Of a stretch of DNA of 64,000 bases, positions 8,195 to 17,892 are shown piece after piece (within the stretch, counting starts at the first letter, position 1; each line of letters opens with the position of its first letter). The notes under the pieces are model-generated. The model was given only the letters and a program-made list of their open reading frames with translations, had not been told where the DNA came from and ran no database searches. Source of the stretch: Bacteroidota bacterium. Its GTDB lineage: Bacteria > Bacteroidota > Bacteroidia > B-17B0 > Aurantibacillaceae. The position numbers and the translations under genes are program-made. The stretch lies in the NCBI GenBank assembly GCA_013297775.1, contig JAAFIL010000017.1, positions 1 to 64,000 of the forward strand, given 5' to 3'.

Positions 8195-9706
8195 GTGTTT
8201 AAATCGAAAAACCTCATATTTAGTGTTTCGTTGGCGGTGTTGGCTTTGCTTATCTTACAAGGCTTATGGCTTTACCGTTCGTTTAAGCAAGAAACAAAAT
8301 TACTAGAAGCAAGTGTGCGCCAAGCTACACACGAGGCTCTGGCTATTGTTGAACAACAAGAAGACTTGCAAGTATTAGAAAGCCATTTAGATACTTTATT
8401 GAATCAAGAGCCGAGTCTAAAAAAACAAGCCACCAAGGCTCAACTAAAAATTGTGGTTTCGAGAGATAACCACATCATACTTAGCAATATTTCGGGTGCA
8501 ACTGAAAACAAAGTTTCATCATACGCGTTTAGCCACTCTACTAACGATAAAACCTCGGCGCAAACCATTGAACAAATTTTTATTAGTGATACCGACGAAA
8601 GGGTTGTGGCAAAAGCGAAAGACTATGAGAAACTCTTCAAAAAAATAGTTCTTCAAACACGGTATAAAAATTTAGACATGCAGCACCGCCTTCCAATTAA
8701 GCAACTGCAAGCACTTATTAATAGCAAATTACTTCTAAGAGGCATCCCTTTATTAGCCGATTTGGCATTGGTAACGCCCAGCGATAGCATTCTACTTAAA
8801 ACCAAAACCTTTTGTTTAGTTAATAGTTTGGCCTTGCCCTTATTTACAAAAGATATTGTTAACCGTCAGTATTCGCTTAGGGTTTCTTACCCGCATGGCA
8901 TAACGTACTTACTAGGCAAAGGGGCTTGGTTAATTTTGCTTAGTGTATTTATTACACTCTTACTCATTTTCACATTGGTTATCCTTTACCAACGCATGAG
9001 AGCCGAGGAGCGATTAAATCAATATAAAAACGATTTCATTAATAACTTAACCCATGAGCTAAAAACACCTTTGGCTACTATTGCCTTAGCCAATCTTAAC
9101 ATTGGCAACAAGGCGACCCAATTACGCGAAGAACCCATTTTAAATTACACCCGTATTATAGCCGAAGAAAACAGTAGGCTTAACTCACACATCGAAAAGG
9201 TATTAGAACTATCGCTACTCGAAACCCTTAACACTAAACCCACAGAATTAGTAGATGTAAATATGTGTATTGAAAATGCCGTGATGCACTACACTTGGCC
9301 CTTGCAAAATGCACAGGCGCAATTAAATTTAAACTTGGCTAAACAAGTCCTCATTGTGAATGGAAATGCCTTTCATTTCACAAATGTTATTGGTAATTTA
9401 ATAGATAATGCTATTAAATATTGCCAAGATAAACCCATCATTCGTATTGAAACGTTAGAAATGAAAGAGGGCGTTTGTGTGCAAGTTAGTGATAAGGGGA
9501 TTGGGATTGCCGCCGAACATCAATCGCATGTATTCGATAAATTTTTTAGAGTAACCCATCAAAATTTACATTCGGTGAAAGGCTTTGGAATGGGTTTAAG
9601 TTACGCCAAACAAATTATTGAAACCATGAATGGAACCTTGCGCTTAACCAGTGAAAAAGACAAAGGATCAACATTTACCATTTACTTACCGTATGCAAAA
9701 AATTAA
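8195..9706 (+). CDS. Membrane sensor histidine kinase
   Basis: This is a two-component sensor, about 503 residues from the GTG at 8195. TM1 spans about residues 6-27, a periplasmic sensor region about 30-243, and TM2 about 244-265. The HisKA box follows with the phospho-acceptor H287 in NNLTHELKTPLAT. The ATPase domain shows the N box (VIGNLIDNAIKYC), a G1 box (VSDKGIGIA), an F box (FDKFFRV) and a G2 box (GFGMGLSYAK). Layout and partner resemble the RprX/RprY pairs of Bacteroides. The frame stays open upstream to 8108 without an ATG; I chose GTG because the first TM then begins right after the N terminus, but this start is uncertain. It overlaps its response regulator gene by 14 nt, which implies translational coupling. 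Confidence 0.9.
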   Translation: MFKSKNLIFSVSLAVLALLILQGLWLYRSFKQETKLLEASVRQATHEALAIVEQQEDLQVLESHLDTLLNQEPSLKKQATKAQLKIVVSRDNHIILSNISGATENKVSSYAFSHSTNDKTSAQTIEQIFISDTDERVVAKAKDYEKLFKKIVLQTRYKNLDMQHRLPIKQLQALINSKLLLRGIPLLADLALVTPSDSILLKTKTFCLVNSLALPLFTKDIVNRQYSLRVSYPHGITYLLGKGAWLILLSVFITLLLIFTLVILYQRMRAEERLNQYKNDFINNLTHELKTPLATIALANLNIGNKATQLREEPILNYTRIIAEENSRLNSHIEKVLELSLLETLNTKPTELVDVNMCIENAVMHYTWPLQNAQAQLNLNLAKQVLIVNGNAFHFTNVIGNLIDNAIKYCQDKPIIRIETLEMKEGVCVQVSDKGIGIAAEHQSHVFDKFFRVTHQNLHSVKGFGMGLSYAKQIIETMNGTLRLTSEKDKGSTFTIYLPYAKN

Positions 9707-10394
9707 ATTACTATTGGTTGAAGATGAAAAGAATTTTGGTGTAGTGATGCGCGATTACTTGCAGATGAATGATTTTGAAGTAACGTGGTGCGAAGATGGT
9801 TTAACGGGTTTATCCAAATTTCAAAGCGAGCCATTTCACGTATGTATTATAGATGTGATGATGCCCAAGATGGATGGCTTTACACTTGTTCAGCACATTC
9901 GGAAAGAAAATCAAAACATACCCCTCCTATTTTTAACGGCGCGTGCCATGCGCGAAGATGTATTAAACGGTTACCGCAGCGGTGCCGATGATTATATTAT
10001 TAAGCCTTTTGATACAGAGGTTCTCATCTTAAAAATTAGAGCACTACTCAAGCATTCGCTCGAACAAAGCAGTAACGCTACCGTTCTTATATTTTCGGAG
10101 TTCACCTACCAGCCGCCATTGCGTCAATTGTTGCATGCTTCGGGTGTGCAGCACAAACTCTCGCCAAAGGAAGCAGAACTGCTTTCGCTTTTACTAAAAC
10201 ATAAAAATAGAGTGGTTTCAAAAACAACCTTGTTGCAAGCGATATGGAAAGAGGATAATTATTTTACGGGGCGTAGCATGGATGTTTATCTCACCAAATT
10301 ACGGAAGTACCTAGAGGTTGACCCACACATCTCTATCGAAAATATACACGGGAATGGCTATTGCTTAAAGCAACAAGCGAAACCAAATGCCTAA
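9693..10394 (+). CDS. OmpR-family response regulator
   Basis: The protein has 233 residues. The receiver domain starts QKIKLLLVEDEKN, with the acidic pair D11/E12, phospho-acceptor D54 (IIDVMMPKMDG) and the conserved Lys in IIKPFD. A C-terminal winged helix follows (about residues 135-230, LSPKEAELLSLLL and SMDVYLTKLRKYL). It receives phosphate from the kinase encoded directly upstream and binds DNA as a dimer. The start at ATG 9693 gives a normal receiver N terminus; an upstream in-frame Met at 9651 would add a tail encoded inside the kinase gene. Targets are unknown. Confidence 0.93.
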   Translation: MQKIKLLLVEDEKNFGVVMRDYLQMNDFEVTWCEDGLTGLSKFQSEPFHVCIIDVMMPKMDGFTLVQHIRKENQNIPLLFLTARAMREDVLNGYRSGADDYIIKPFDTEVLILKIRALLKHSLEQSSNATVLIFSEFTYQPPLRQLLHASGVQHKLSPKEAELLSLLLKHKNRVVSKTTLLQAIWKEDNYFTGRSMDVYLTKLRKYLEVDPHISIENIHGNGYCLKQQAKPNA

Positions 10395-10435
10395 TGCGTT
10401 TGGCATTGCTGCTTAGTTTTTCTACCTTTAAACGA

Positions 10436-10867
10436 ATGATGTCTATGATGAAGTCTATTTTAATACTTACGATGTGTTTCGCATTTGGATTTTCTAAATC
10501 GCAAAAAGCGGTTGTAGAAAAAATTCGATTAGCCATGAATGCCCAGCAAATGGCGTGGAATGCGGGCGATATAGAGAAATTTATGGCGTATTATTGGCAT
10601 AGCGATAGTTTAAAATTTATTGGGAGCAAAAGCATCACTTACGGCTGGCAGGGCACTTACGATAATTATAAAAAGTCGTATCCAACCCAAGCGGCCATGG
10701 GCAAGTTAACGTTTACCTTGTTAGAAATAACGCCTGTTGCGCCCAATTACGTTTATGTTATTGGCAAATGGATGCTTCAAAAAGAAAAACCAGTAGGTGG
10801 GCATTTTACGTTGTTGTGGAAAAAAATGAAGGGGCAATGGCTCATTATAGCCGACCACACCAGTTGA
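10436..10867 (+). CDS. Secreted NTF2-like (DUF4440/SnoaL-type) protein
   Basis: The product has 143 residues. A signal peptide (MKSILILTMCFAFGFSKS, starting at the third in-frame Met) precedes a single NTF2-like cone domain: a first helix with MNAQQMAWNAGDIEKFMAYY, the typical WHSDSLKFIG strand, and closing strands GHFTLLWKKMKGQWLIIADHTS. Such domains often bind small ligands or have hydrolase or isomerase activity, but the family name gives no precise reaction. It lies 41 bp after the response regulator gene and may be in the same transcript. Confidence 0.75.
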   Translation: MMSMMKSILILTMCFAFGFSKSQKAVVEKIRLAMNAQQMAWNAGDIEKFMAYYWHSDSLKFIGSKSITYGWQGTYDNYKKSYPTQAAMGKLTFTLLEITPVAPNYVYVIGKWMLQKEKPVGGHFTLLWKKMKGQWLIIADHTS

Positions 10868-11036
10868 TCTAAATGATCGAAATGTGATGTAAATAAAAGC
10901 TCGATTTTTAAAGTATGGAAAACAGGTTAAAAAAAATTATATAACCCCTCCATTAGACCAAAATTTGTTCTTAACTTCAATGTCGGATTTTAGCTTCTAT
11001 TAAGGCTATTTTAACCCCAATTCGCTTAAACAGATT

Positions 11037-12059
11037 ATGGCATTATTTGATTTTTTGACTCAGGACATTGCAATTGACCTTGGAACGGCAAACACGATTA
11101 TTATTAGTAACGATAAAGTAGTAGTAGATCAACCCAGTATTGTTGCTGTTGACCGCACCACCAACAAGGTGATTGCCGTTGGCCGACAAGCACAAATGAT
11201 GCACGGTAAAACCCACGAAAATATTAAAACCATTCGCCCATTAAAAGACGGTGTAATTGCCGATTTTCAGGCGGCTGAAGAAATGATTAAGGGGATGATT
11301 AAAATGATTAACCCTGGTAACCGTTTGTTTAAGCCTTCTTTAAAAATGGTTATTTGCATTCCGAGTGGCATTACCGAAGTGGAAAAGCGAGCCGTTCGCG
11401 ATAGTGCTGAACATGCTGGTGCAAAAGAAGTATATATGATTCACGAACCCATGGCGGCGGCTATTGGTATGGGCATTGATGTTGAAGAACCCGAAGGCAA
11501 TATGATTATTGATATTGGCGGTGGCACTTCTGAAATTGCAGTTATTGCTTTAGGCGGCATTGTGTGCGATAAATCTATTCGCATTGCTGGCGATGATTTT
11601 AATGCCAACATCGAAGAGTACATGCGTCGTCAACATAATATTTTAATTGGTGAGCGCAGTGCCGAACGGGTTAAAATTGAAGTGGGTGCAGCCATGACCG
11701 AAATTGAAAATCCCCCAGCCGATTTTGCAGTGCAAGGGCGCGATTTAATGAGTGGCATTCCGAAAGAAGTATATATTAGTTATGTAGAAATTGCGCATTG
11801 CCTCGATAAATCTATCTCTAAAATTGAAGAAGCAATATTAAACGCTTTAGAAATGACACCCCCCGAATTAGCTGCAGATATTTACCGTAAAGGAATTTAC
11901 ATGGCGGGCGGCGGGTCTTTATTACGTGGATTAGACAAACGTATTTCTATGAAAACTAAACTACCCGTTCACGTGTGCGAAGACCCACTTCGTGCAGTAG
12001 CGCGTGGTACGGGCATTGCACTTAAAAATGTTCATAAATTCCCCTTCCTCATTAAGTAA
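11037..12059 (+). CDS. mreB: Rod-shape determining actin homologue MreB
   Basis: MreB polymerises under the inner membrane and positions the elongasome. The protein has 340 residues, the usual length. Phosphate 1 motif IDLGTANTIIISNDKVVVDQ, the phosphate 2 region DIGGGTSEIAVIALGG, and the adenosine motif YMAGGGSLLRGLDKRI are all present. It heads the cluster mreB-mreC-mreD-mrdA-rodA, all on the plus strand with small gaps, which is the complete membrane part of the rod complex. The 169 bp upstream should hold the operon promoter; I see a TTTG at 10968-10971 but no clean TAnnTTTG partner. Confidence 0.97.
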   Translation: MALFDFLTQDIAIDLGTANTIIISNDKVVVDQPSIVAVDRTTNKVIAVGRQAQMMHGKTHENIKTIRPLKDGVIADFQAAEEMIKGMIKMINPGNRLFKPSLKMVICIPSGITEVEKRAVRDSAEHAGAKEVYMIHEPMAAAIGMGIDVEEPEGNMIIDIGGGTSEIAVIALGGIVCDKSIRIAGDDFNANIEEYMRRQHNILIGERSAERVKIEVGAAMTEIENPPADFAVQGRDLMSGIPKEVYISYVEIAHCLDKSISKIEEAILNALEMTPPELAADIYRKGIYMAGGGSLLRGLDKRISMKTKLPVHVCEDPLRAVARGTGIALKNVHKFPFLIK

Positions 12060-12120
12060 GCCTCTTAATATTGACGTAGCTTTAGTATGGTAAAAACAAT
12101 TTTTTTAGCTACACGTTTAA

Positions 12121-12960
12121 ATGCGTAATTTGATTGCTTTTTTTGTTAGGCACAATTTCACTTTTGTGTTTTTGCTACTGCAACTTCTTTGCTTTATTTT
12201 GATGTTGCGTAACCGAAATTACCAAGGTTCGCATTTATTAAATTCTACCAACCAAGTTGTGGCCAAAGTTTATGAGACCTCTTCTAACACTAAAATTTAT
12301 TTTTCGTTGCGCGAAGAGAACGATCGTTTAGCCAAAGAAAACGCCATCCTTAAAAATTACCTCAAATCGAGTTATGCGGCTATTCCTTTAATTGAATATA
12401 AAAAAAACGACACCTTTTACAAACAACAATACACGTATTTAGATGCCAAAGTAGTGAATGCATCGGTTAATCGCCGCAGCAATTACCTCACCATCAATGC
12501 GGGCTCGGCGCAGGGACTAAGCCGCGATATGGCGGTGGTGCATCCCGAAGGAATTGTGGGTATCATTAAAGACGTGTCGGCTAATTATGCCAGTGTGATG
12601 AGTGTTTTGCACAAAGATGTAAGGGTGAATTGCCAATTAAAAAAAGATGGGAGTTATGGTCCTTTAATTTGGGATGGGAAAGATTACCGGTATTGTTTGC
12701 TTACCGATATTCCGACACACGCCCGTTTAAAAAAAGGAGATACGGTTATCACCTCCGAACTTTCTGGCATTTTTCCGGAGGGGATTATGGTAGGCACTAT
12801 TGACTCGTATGAGCGGCGTCAAAACGAACAATTTTATACAGTGAAAGTAAAGTTAAGTGTGGACTTAAAAAAAACGAATCACGTTTACATCGTTAAAAAT
12901 AAATTTAAAACCGAACGCGACTCTCTCGAAAAAAAATCGCAAACTCAAAGTGACGACTGA
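12121..12960 (+). CDS. mreC: Rod-shape determining protein MreC
   Basis: MreC links the cytoplasmic MreB filament to periplasmic penicillin-binding protein 2. The 279-residue protein has one N-terminal membrane helix (about residues 13-29, FTFVFLLLQLLCFILML), a coiled-coil segment (about 55-80, REENDRLAKENAILKNYL) and a periplasmic double beta-barrel domain with the conserved VNASVNRRSNYLTINAGSAQ and PEGIVGIIKDVS motifs. It follows mreB by 61 bp and overlaps mreD by 11 nt. Confidence 0.95.
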   Translation: MRNLIAFFVRHNFTFVFLLLQLLCFILMLRNRNYQGSHLLNSTNQVVAKVYETSSNTKIYFSLREENDRLAKENAILKNYLKSSYAAIPLIEYKKNDTFYKQQYTYLDAKVVNASVNRRSNYLTINAGSAQGLSRDMAVVHPEGIVGIIKDVSANYASVMSVLHKDVRVNCQLKKDGSYGPLIWDGKDYRYCLLTDIPTHARLKKGDTVITSELSGIFPEGIMVGTIDSYERRQNEQFYTVKVKLSVDLKKTNHVYIVKNKFKTERDSLEKKSQTQSDD

Positions 12961-13468
12961 TCTCATTAAAAATATTATCCGTTTTATCGTACTCGTGCTG
13001 CTGCAAGTAGTCATTGTGCAAAATATTCATTTAGGGATGTATATTATTTTACTGCCATACACTTTATTTATTTTAATGTTACCCTTCGAAACGCCACGCG
13101 TGTTATTACTTGTTGTAAGTTTTATAACGGGTATGGTTATAGATGGATTTTTTGACACGCAAGGCTTGCACACAGCCGCTTGCACGCTCATGGGGTTTTC
13201 GAGGTATTATCTTTTACGCTTTATTTCGCCACGAGATGGTTACGAACCAGGTTTAGCAGCTACCGTCGAAGACATGGGTTTTACTTGGTTTTTAAGTTAT
13301 GCAGGTACTTTAATTTTAATACATCACTTTTATTTTTTCTTCCTCGAAATTTTTCGCTTTGGTGAAATTTTCAGAACACTTTTGCGCATCCTATTAAGTA
13401 GCATTGGCACATTCACCTTTGTGTATCTTATCCAATTTTTGTTTTATACTAAACGCCGTAACCGATGA
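12950..13468 (+). CDS. mreD: Rod-shape determining protein MreD
   Basis: This is a 172-residue integral membrane protein with about five hydrophobic segments. Size, position between mreC and mrdA, and the FDTQGLHTAACTLMGFSRYY segment (the conserved D-x-x-G-x-H region of Bacteroidota MreD) identify it. The start is GTG at 12950, inside the end of mreC, and the stop overlaps the ATG of mrdA, so the operon is tightly coupled. Confidence 0.88.
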   Translation: MTTDLIKNIIRFIVLVLLQVVIVQNIHLGMYIILLPYTLFILMLPFETPRVLLLVVSFITGMVIDGFFDTQGLHTAACTLMGFSRYYLLRFISPRDGYEPGLAATVEDMGFTWFLSYAGTLILIHHFYFFFLEIFRFGEIFRTLLRILLSSIGTFTFVYLIQFLFYTKRRNR

Positions 13469-15330
13469 ATAATAACAATCTTCTGTCGGATAGAAAATAT
13501 ATTGTAGGAGGCTTTTTTATTTTGATTGCCTGTATTTATGTGGCGCGTTTATTTTACATTCAAATTATTGATGATAAATATAAACTAGATGCGCAAGCCA
13601 ATGCTTTCCGATACATTACCGAATACCCCGTGCGTGGATATATATATGACCGCAATGGAAAATTAATTGTATTTAACGAAGCTAGTTACGATTTAATGGT
13701 AACCCCAAAAGAAACTAAAGGTTGCGATACCATGGCTTTGTGCGAGGTGCTACAAATTACTAAGGAAGAGTATTTAAAACGCATTAAGAAAGCCTCGCAA
13801 GCACCTAACTCGCCCCGTAAACAAAGTATATTTGAAAAACAAATGTCGGCACAAACGTATGCGGCGCTTCAAGAAAAATTATATCGCTTTAACGGATTTT
13901 TTGTACAAAAACGAACGGTACGAAAATACCCACGCCCCATTGCCGCCCATTTATTAGGATATGTGGGCGAGGTTACTAAAGAGCAAGCCGAAAAAAACAG
14001 TTATTACCGCGAGGGCGATTACATTGGTGTGAGCGGCATTGAGCGCAGTTACGAAGAAGCCTTGCGGGGTAAAAAAGGCGTTCAAATTGCCATTACCGAT
14101 GTACACAATAAAATTGTTGGGCGTTACATGGATGGCAAATACGATACACTAGCCATTCCGGGTAAACCCTTGTATTGCACCATTGACGTAGAACTACAAG
14201 CCTATGGCGAACAATTGATGAAAGGAAAAAAAGGAGCTATTGTTGCCATTGAACCCCAAACAGGCGAAATTTTATGTTTGATTTCGGCACCAGCCTACGA
14301 CCCTAATTTATTAGTAGGAGGTAAAGAACGCTCACGAAATTTCACTAAATTATATTATGACTCGCTCAATTTACCCCTTTTAAACAGAGCCTTGCAAGGA
14401 CAATACCCTCCGGGTTCTACGTTTAAATTAATTGATGCTTTGATTGCACAAAAAGATGAAGTCATCAATCGTAACACCGTTTTTCCTTGCAGTCATGGGT
14501 ATCCGCCTATGGGTGGGCGACCCAAGTGCCATTCGCACCCTGCCATGAATTTACCTGGTTCTATTAGCACATCGTGTAACTCGTATTATAGCTATGTGTT
14601 TAGAGCCATTGTTGACCAAAAAAAATATCCCAAATTTGTAGATGGCTTTGAACATTGGCGAACCTGCGTTAAATCGTTTGGCCCCGGCACCAAATTAGGA
14701 ACTGATTTACCTTACGATAAACCTGGTAATGTGCCTTCTGTAAAATATTATAACAAAGTATTTGGCGAAAACCGTTGGCGAAGTAATACGGTGGTATCAT
14801 TAGGTATAGGGCAGGCCGAGTTAACGTTGGTGCCTTTGCAAATGGCCAATGTAGTGGCTTTAATTGCTAACAAAGGCTTTTATTACTCGCCTCATGCTAT
14901 TAAAGGCATTGGCGGCGAAAAATATTTAGATCCTAAATTTAAACAGAAACATTATGCGTATGTGCAAGAGGCGGCTTATTACGACATTGTACACGATGGT
15001 ATGCAAGGCTGTTTAGAAGGTGCTTATAGCACCGCTCGCACAAGCATCATTAAAGGGATAACGATTTGTGGAAAAACAGGTACGGCCGAAAATCCGCATG
15101 GAAAAGACCACGCCGTTTTTTCGGCATTTGCCCCGCGCCAAGACCCAAAAATTGCAATTGTTGTGTTTACCGAAAATGCTGGGTTTGGCGGTACTTGGAG
15201 TGCACCTATTGCCAGTTTAATGATCGAAAAATATTTGAGAGGAAAAATTACACGTCCCGAAATAGAAAAGCGAATGATGGAAGCCGATTTAATAAATAGT
15301 AAAAATTTGATTGTAGAACGCAAACATTAA
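13465..15330 (+). CDS. mrdA: Penicillin-binding protein 2 (elongasome transpeptidase)
   Basis: PBP2 cross-links lateral-wall peptidoglycan. The protein has 621 residues with one N-terminal membrane anchor (about 13-32), a pedestal/dimerisation domain (starting YPVRGYIYDRNG) and a transpeptidase domain carrying all three active-site motifs: S318-T-F-K321 in YPPGSTFKL, S-C-N in STSCNSYY, and K-T-G in GKTGTAENPHG near residue 536. Its glycosyltransferase partner RodA is encoded directly downstream, and MreC/MreD directly upstream. Confidence 0.96.
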   Translation: MNNNNLLSDRKYIVGGFFILIACIYVARLFYIQIIDDKYKLDAQANAFRYITEYPVRGYIYDRNGKLIVFNEASYDLMVTPKETKGCDTMALCEVLQITKEEYLKRIKKASQAPNSPRKQSIFEKQMSAQTYAALQEKLYRFNGFFVQKRTVRKYPRPIAAHLLGYVGEVTKEQAEKNSYYREGDYIGVSGIERSYEEALRGKKGVQIAITDVHNKIVGRYMDGKYDTLAIPGKPLYCTIDVELQAYGEQLMKGKKGAIVAIEPQTGEILCLISAPAYDPNLLVGGKERSRNFTKLYYDSLNLPLLNRALQGQYPPGSTFKLIDALIAQKDEVINRNTVFPCSHGYPPMGGRPKCHSHPAMNLPGSISTSCNSYYSYVFRAIVDQKKYPKFVDGFEHWRTCVKSFGPGTKLGTDLPYDKPGNVPSVKYYNKVFGENRWRSNTVVSLGIGQAELTLVPLQMANVVALIANKGFYYSPHAIKGIGGEKYLDPKFKQKHYAYVQEAAYYDIVHDGMQGCLEGAYSTARTSIIKGITICGKTGTAENPHGKDHAVFSAFAPRQDPKIAIVVFTENAGFGGTWSAPIASLMIEKYLRGKITRPEIEKRMMEADLINSKNLIVERKH

Positions 15331-15334
15331 GCCC

Positions 15335-16642
15335 ATGCGTCAAAACGAATATAGCTTGTTTTACGGAGTAGATCGGTTAACGGTGCTTATCTATATTCTA
15401 TTAGTATTAATGGGCTGGGGTAATATTTATGCAGCGGTTTATAACGAAGAACACAGTAATATTTTTGACCTCTCGCAAAAATATGGCAAGCAATTGATTT
15501 GGATTGGCAGTGCCGCTATAATTGCGTTCTCCATCTTATTGGTAGATACAAATGTTTATACCGCTTTTGCTTTTGTTTTTTATGCACTATTAATTATTAG
15601 CAATATTATTGTAAGATTTGTTGGTCGAGATATTAAGGGGTCTCATTCCTGGTTCATTATCGGCGATTTTCGTATTCAACCCGCAGAGTTTATGAAATTT
15701 GCGACTAACTTAGCCTTAGCCAAATTTTTAAGCAATCAAAATATTATAGTAAATGCGCAGTTTCGTTTAAGGTTAAAAGATTTGTTGAACAATTACCGCA
15801 ATACAATCATTGCTTTATTAATTATTGGTGTTCCGCTTATTCTTATTAAAGTTTTACAAGATGAAACGGGCTTAGCCATTGTACTTATTGCGTTTGTGGT
15901 GGTGCTTTACCGCGAGGGTTTATCGGTTAATTTTTTAATTTTTGGGTTATTGGCTGGTATTTTATTTGTGGTTTCGTTAGTGGTTACACAAACTTCTACA
16001 CTACTAATTGTATTAGGGTGTATTGCCGCACTGTCTTTATTTTTTGTAGGACGCCAACGAAAAAATATTTTAATAGTTGTGGGCGTTTATATATTAGCAG
16101 CGGGCGTTGTGTTGGGAACCAATCAATTTTATAATAAATTGGAGGCGCATCAAAAAGTGCGCATTGATGTGTTATTAGGTAGAGGAACGGTTAACCTTAA
16201 AAAGGAAGGCTATAATGTTAACCAAGCTAAAATTGCTATTGGCAGTGGGGGCTTTTTAGGAAAAGGCTATTTGCAAGGTACACAAACTAAATACGATTTT
16301 GTACCCGAGCAAGACACCGATTTTATTTTTTGTACGGTTGGCGAAGAATGGGGGTTTGTGGGAAGCACCTTGGTCATTTTTTTAGAATTATTTCTCATCT
16401 TACGCATTATTTTTATGGCCGAACGGCAACGCTCGCCATTTAGCCGTATTTACGGATATGGCGTGGCCTCCGTACTGTTTTTCCACTTGGCCGTAAACAT
16501 TGGCATGACGATTGGTTTAATGCCTGTGATTGGAATTCCTTTACCGTTTTTTAGTTATGGGGGAAGTTCGTTGTGGAGTTTTACTATATTGCTCTTTATT
16601 TTTATCAAGTTAGATGCTTACCGATTACAAATTTTACGCTAG
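15335..16642 (+). CDS. rodA: Rod-shape SEDS peptidoglycan glycosyltransferase RodA
   Basis: RodA polymerises lipid II into glycan strands together with PBP2. The 435-residue polytopic protein has about ten membrane segments and the SEDS hallmarks: QPAEFMKFATNLALAKFL, the VPEQDTDFIFCTVGEEWGFV loop with the essential Asp, and the C-terminal IPLPFFSYGGSS. It lies 4 bp after mrdA, completing the rod-complex operon. It is slightly longer than many RodA proteins because of extra residues in a central loop region (about 200-260). Confidence 0.95.
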   Translation: MRQNEYSLFYGVDRLTVLIYILLVLMGWGNIYAAVYNEEHSNIFDLSQKYGKQLIWIGSAAIIAFSILLVDTNVYTAFAFVFYALLIISNIIVRFVGRDIKGSHSWFIIGDFRIQPAEFMKFATNLALAKFLSNQNIIVNAQFRLRLKDLLNNYRNTIIALLIIGVPLILIKVLQDETGLAIVLIAFVVVLYREGLSVNFLIFGLLAGILFVVSLVVTQTSTLLIVLGCIAALSLFFVGRQRKNILIVVGVYILAAGVVLGTNQFYNKLEAHQKVRIDVLLGRGTVNLKKEGYNVNQAKIAIGSGGFLGKGYLQGTQTKYDFVPEQDTDFIFCTVGEEWGFVGSTLVIFLELFLILRIIFMAERQRSPFSRIYGYGVASVLFFHLAVNIGMTIGLMPVIGIPLPFFSYGGSSLWSFTILLFIFIKLDAYRLQILR

Positions 16643-16645
16643 TTA

Positions 16646-17266
16646 ATGCTCGATTTTTTAAAACAGTTAACAGACCCCAATAGCATTATCACTTACGGTG
16701 GTTTGTGGTTACTTGTTTTGGTGGTGTTTGCCGAAACAGGCTTGTTAATTGGCTTTTTTTTACCGGGCGATAATTTAATTTTATTGGCGGGTATTTTATG
16801 CCAAGCTAAACCCGAGTTAATGAAAGTGAGTTACTTTACTTTGGTTACTTTATTAATTGTGGCGGCGGTGCTAGGTAATGTGGTGGGGTATTGGTTTGGG
16901 CGCTATGCTGGCGAAAAATTATATAGCCGCAACGACTCGTGGCTATTTAAAAAAAGTCATATAACAATTACTAAAACGTACTATCAAAAGTATGGTGGTA
17001 ACCGCACCTTAATACTCGCTCGTTTTTTACCGGTGGTACGCACGTTTGCACCTATTATTGCAGGCGTTATTAAAATTGATTTCGGGCGTTTTATGGTGTT
17101 TAATGTAATTGGTGCTTGCGCTTGGATTTTATCGTTAAGTAGTATTGGTTATTTTTTGGTGAAAATTTTTCCGAGCATTACCAATTACATGGGTTATATT
17201 TTTATTACGCTTATTGTATTAACGGCTATTCCCATTTTGAGAACTTGGCTTAAAAATAGGAAATAA
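16646..17266 (+). CDS. DedA-family (VTT domain) membrane protein
   Basis: The protein has 206 residues with several hydrophobic segments. Family signatures are visible: ETGLLIGFFLPGDNLILLAG near the N terminus, then GYWFGRYAGEKLY and the Arg-rich FLPVVRTFAPIIAG segment. Many DedA proteins act as proton-driven lipid-carrier flippases (for example undecaprenyl phosphate recycling) and keep membrane homeostasis. The start is 3 bp after the rodA stop, so it is co-transcribed with the rod operon. A role in recycling the lipid carrier used by RodA/PBP2 would fit, but this is inference from position. Confidence 0.9.
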   Translation: MLDFLKQLTDPNSIITYGGLWLLVLVVFAETGLLIGFFLPGDNLILLAGILCQAKPELMKVSYFTLVTLLIVAAVLGNVVGYWFGRYAGEKLYSRNDSWLFKKSHITITKTYYQKYGGNRTLILARFLPVVRTFAPIIAGVIKIDFGRFMVFNVIGACAWILSLSSIGYFLVKIFPSITNYMGYIFITLIVLTAIPILRTWLKNRK

Positions 17267-17580
17267 AATACTGAGGGTTGTTCCATCTTATACCTCGTTT
17301 CAAAAGGCCATCTTACTTTAAATAAAAAGTATACAACTTACGGCGAAGCGGCTAATTTTAGGAAATGTACAATTAGTTATATGGAAAAGACATTTTAAAT
17401 ATTGTAGTAAAAATTTAGCCACAATGGATTCGAACAAAAGATTTCAGTTACAGTTCCTCGCCGCCTGAATACGTTAAAGTGGTTTTAAATGATTGATAAT
17501 CAAAGTCAAAAAAATCTTAATAACACTTTGAAAATATGACAAAACGTGGTAACTTTAGTTATTAATAGAGTTTTTGAACT
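17267..17580. other. Gene-free stretch ahead of the three-gene cassette
   Basis: This 314-bp AT-rich region between dedA and the cassette contains the cassette promoter at its right end (17527-17557). I see no RNA gene; a GGATTCGAAC string near 17427 looks like a tRNA T-arm but has no matching stem. Short frames that might be gene remnants are not convincing. Confidence 0.4.
17527..17557 (+). promoter_or_regulatory. Bacteroidota-type promoter of the three-gene cassette
   Basis: TTTG at 17527-17530, a spacer of exactly 19 bp, and TAACTTTA at 17550-17557 (one mismatch to TAnnTTTG) match the primary sigma consensus of Bacteroidota. The first ATG of the cassette lies 23 bp downstream. Confidence 0.65.
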
Positions 17581-17877
17581 ATGATTATGCCAACTAAACA
17601 ACAAGCCGAAATAATCACTGATATTACATCTCACATGGAAAAAAGTGGGGGTATTGACGGTTGGTTTGTAGGTGTTACTGACAAACCTAAAGAGCAATTA
17701 TTCGAAGTTTGTAACGTAGACAAAGAAAACGCTTGGTGGATTTATAGAACCGCTGAGGACAGTCCAACTGCCACTAAAGTAAAAGTGGCTCTCCTTAATA
17801 ACGGATTTAAACTCGATAGTTTTGAAAAAGATGGGATTACGGAGGCAAAAATCATTTATGCTTACAGAAAAAGCTAG
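17581..17877 (+). CDS. Small hypothetical protein, first gene of a cassette
   Basis: The protein has 98 residues, is soluble, has no signal peptide and has mixed alpha/beta character: an N-terminal helix (TKQQAEIITDITSHMEKSGG), strands around WFVGVTD, the conspicuous NAWWIYRTAEDS segment, and a C-terminal strand AKIIYAYRKS. I do not recognise a family with confidence. It has its own well-matched promoter and is followed after 15 bp by the next gene of the cassette, so the three genes are probably one transcript. Confidence 0.6.
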   Translation: MIMPTKQQAEIITDITSHMEKSGGIDGWFVGVTDKPKEQLFEVCNVDKENAWWIYRTAEDSPTATKVKVALLNNGFKLDSFEKDGITEAKIIYAYRKS

Positions 17878-17892
17878 CTTATAGACGAGCAA

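Noticed and set aside
17400-17480. Possible tRNA or attachment site around GGATTCGAAC
   Set aside because: The string looks like a T-arm, but the flanking bases do not form a T-stem or acceptor stem on either strand, and no repeat of it was found near the cassette.
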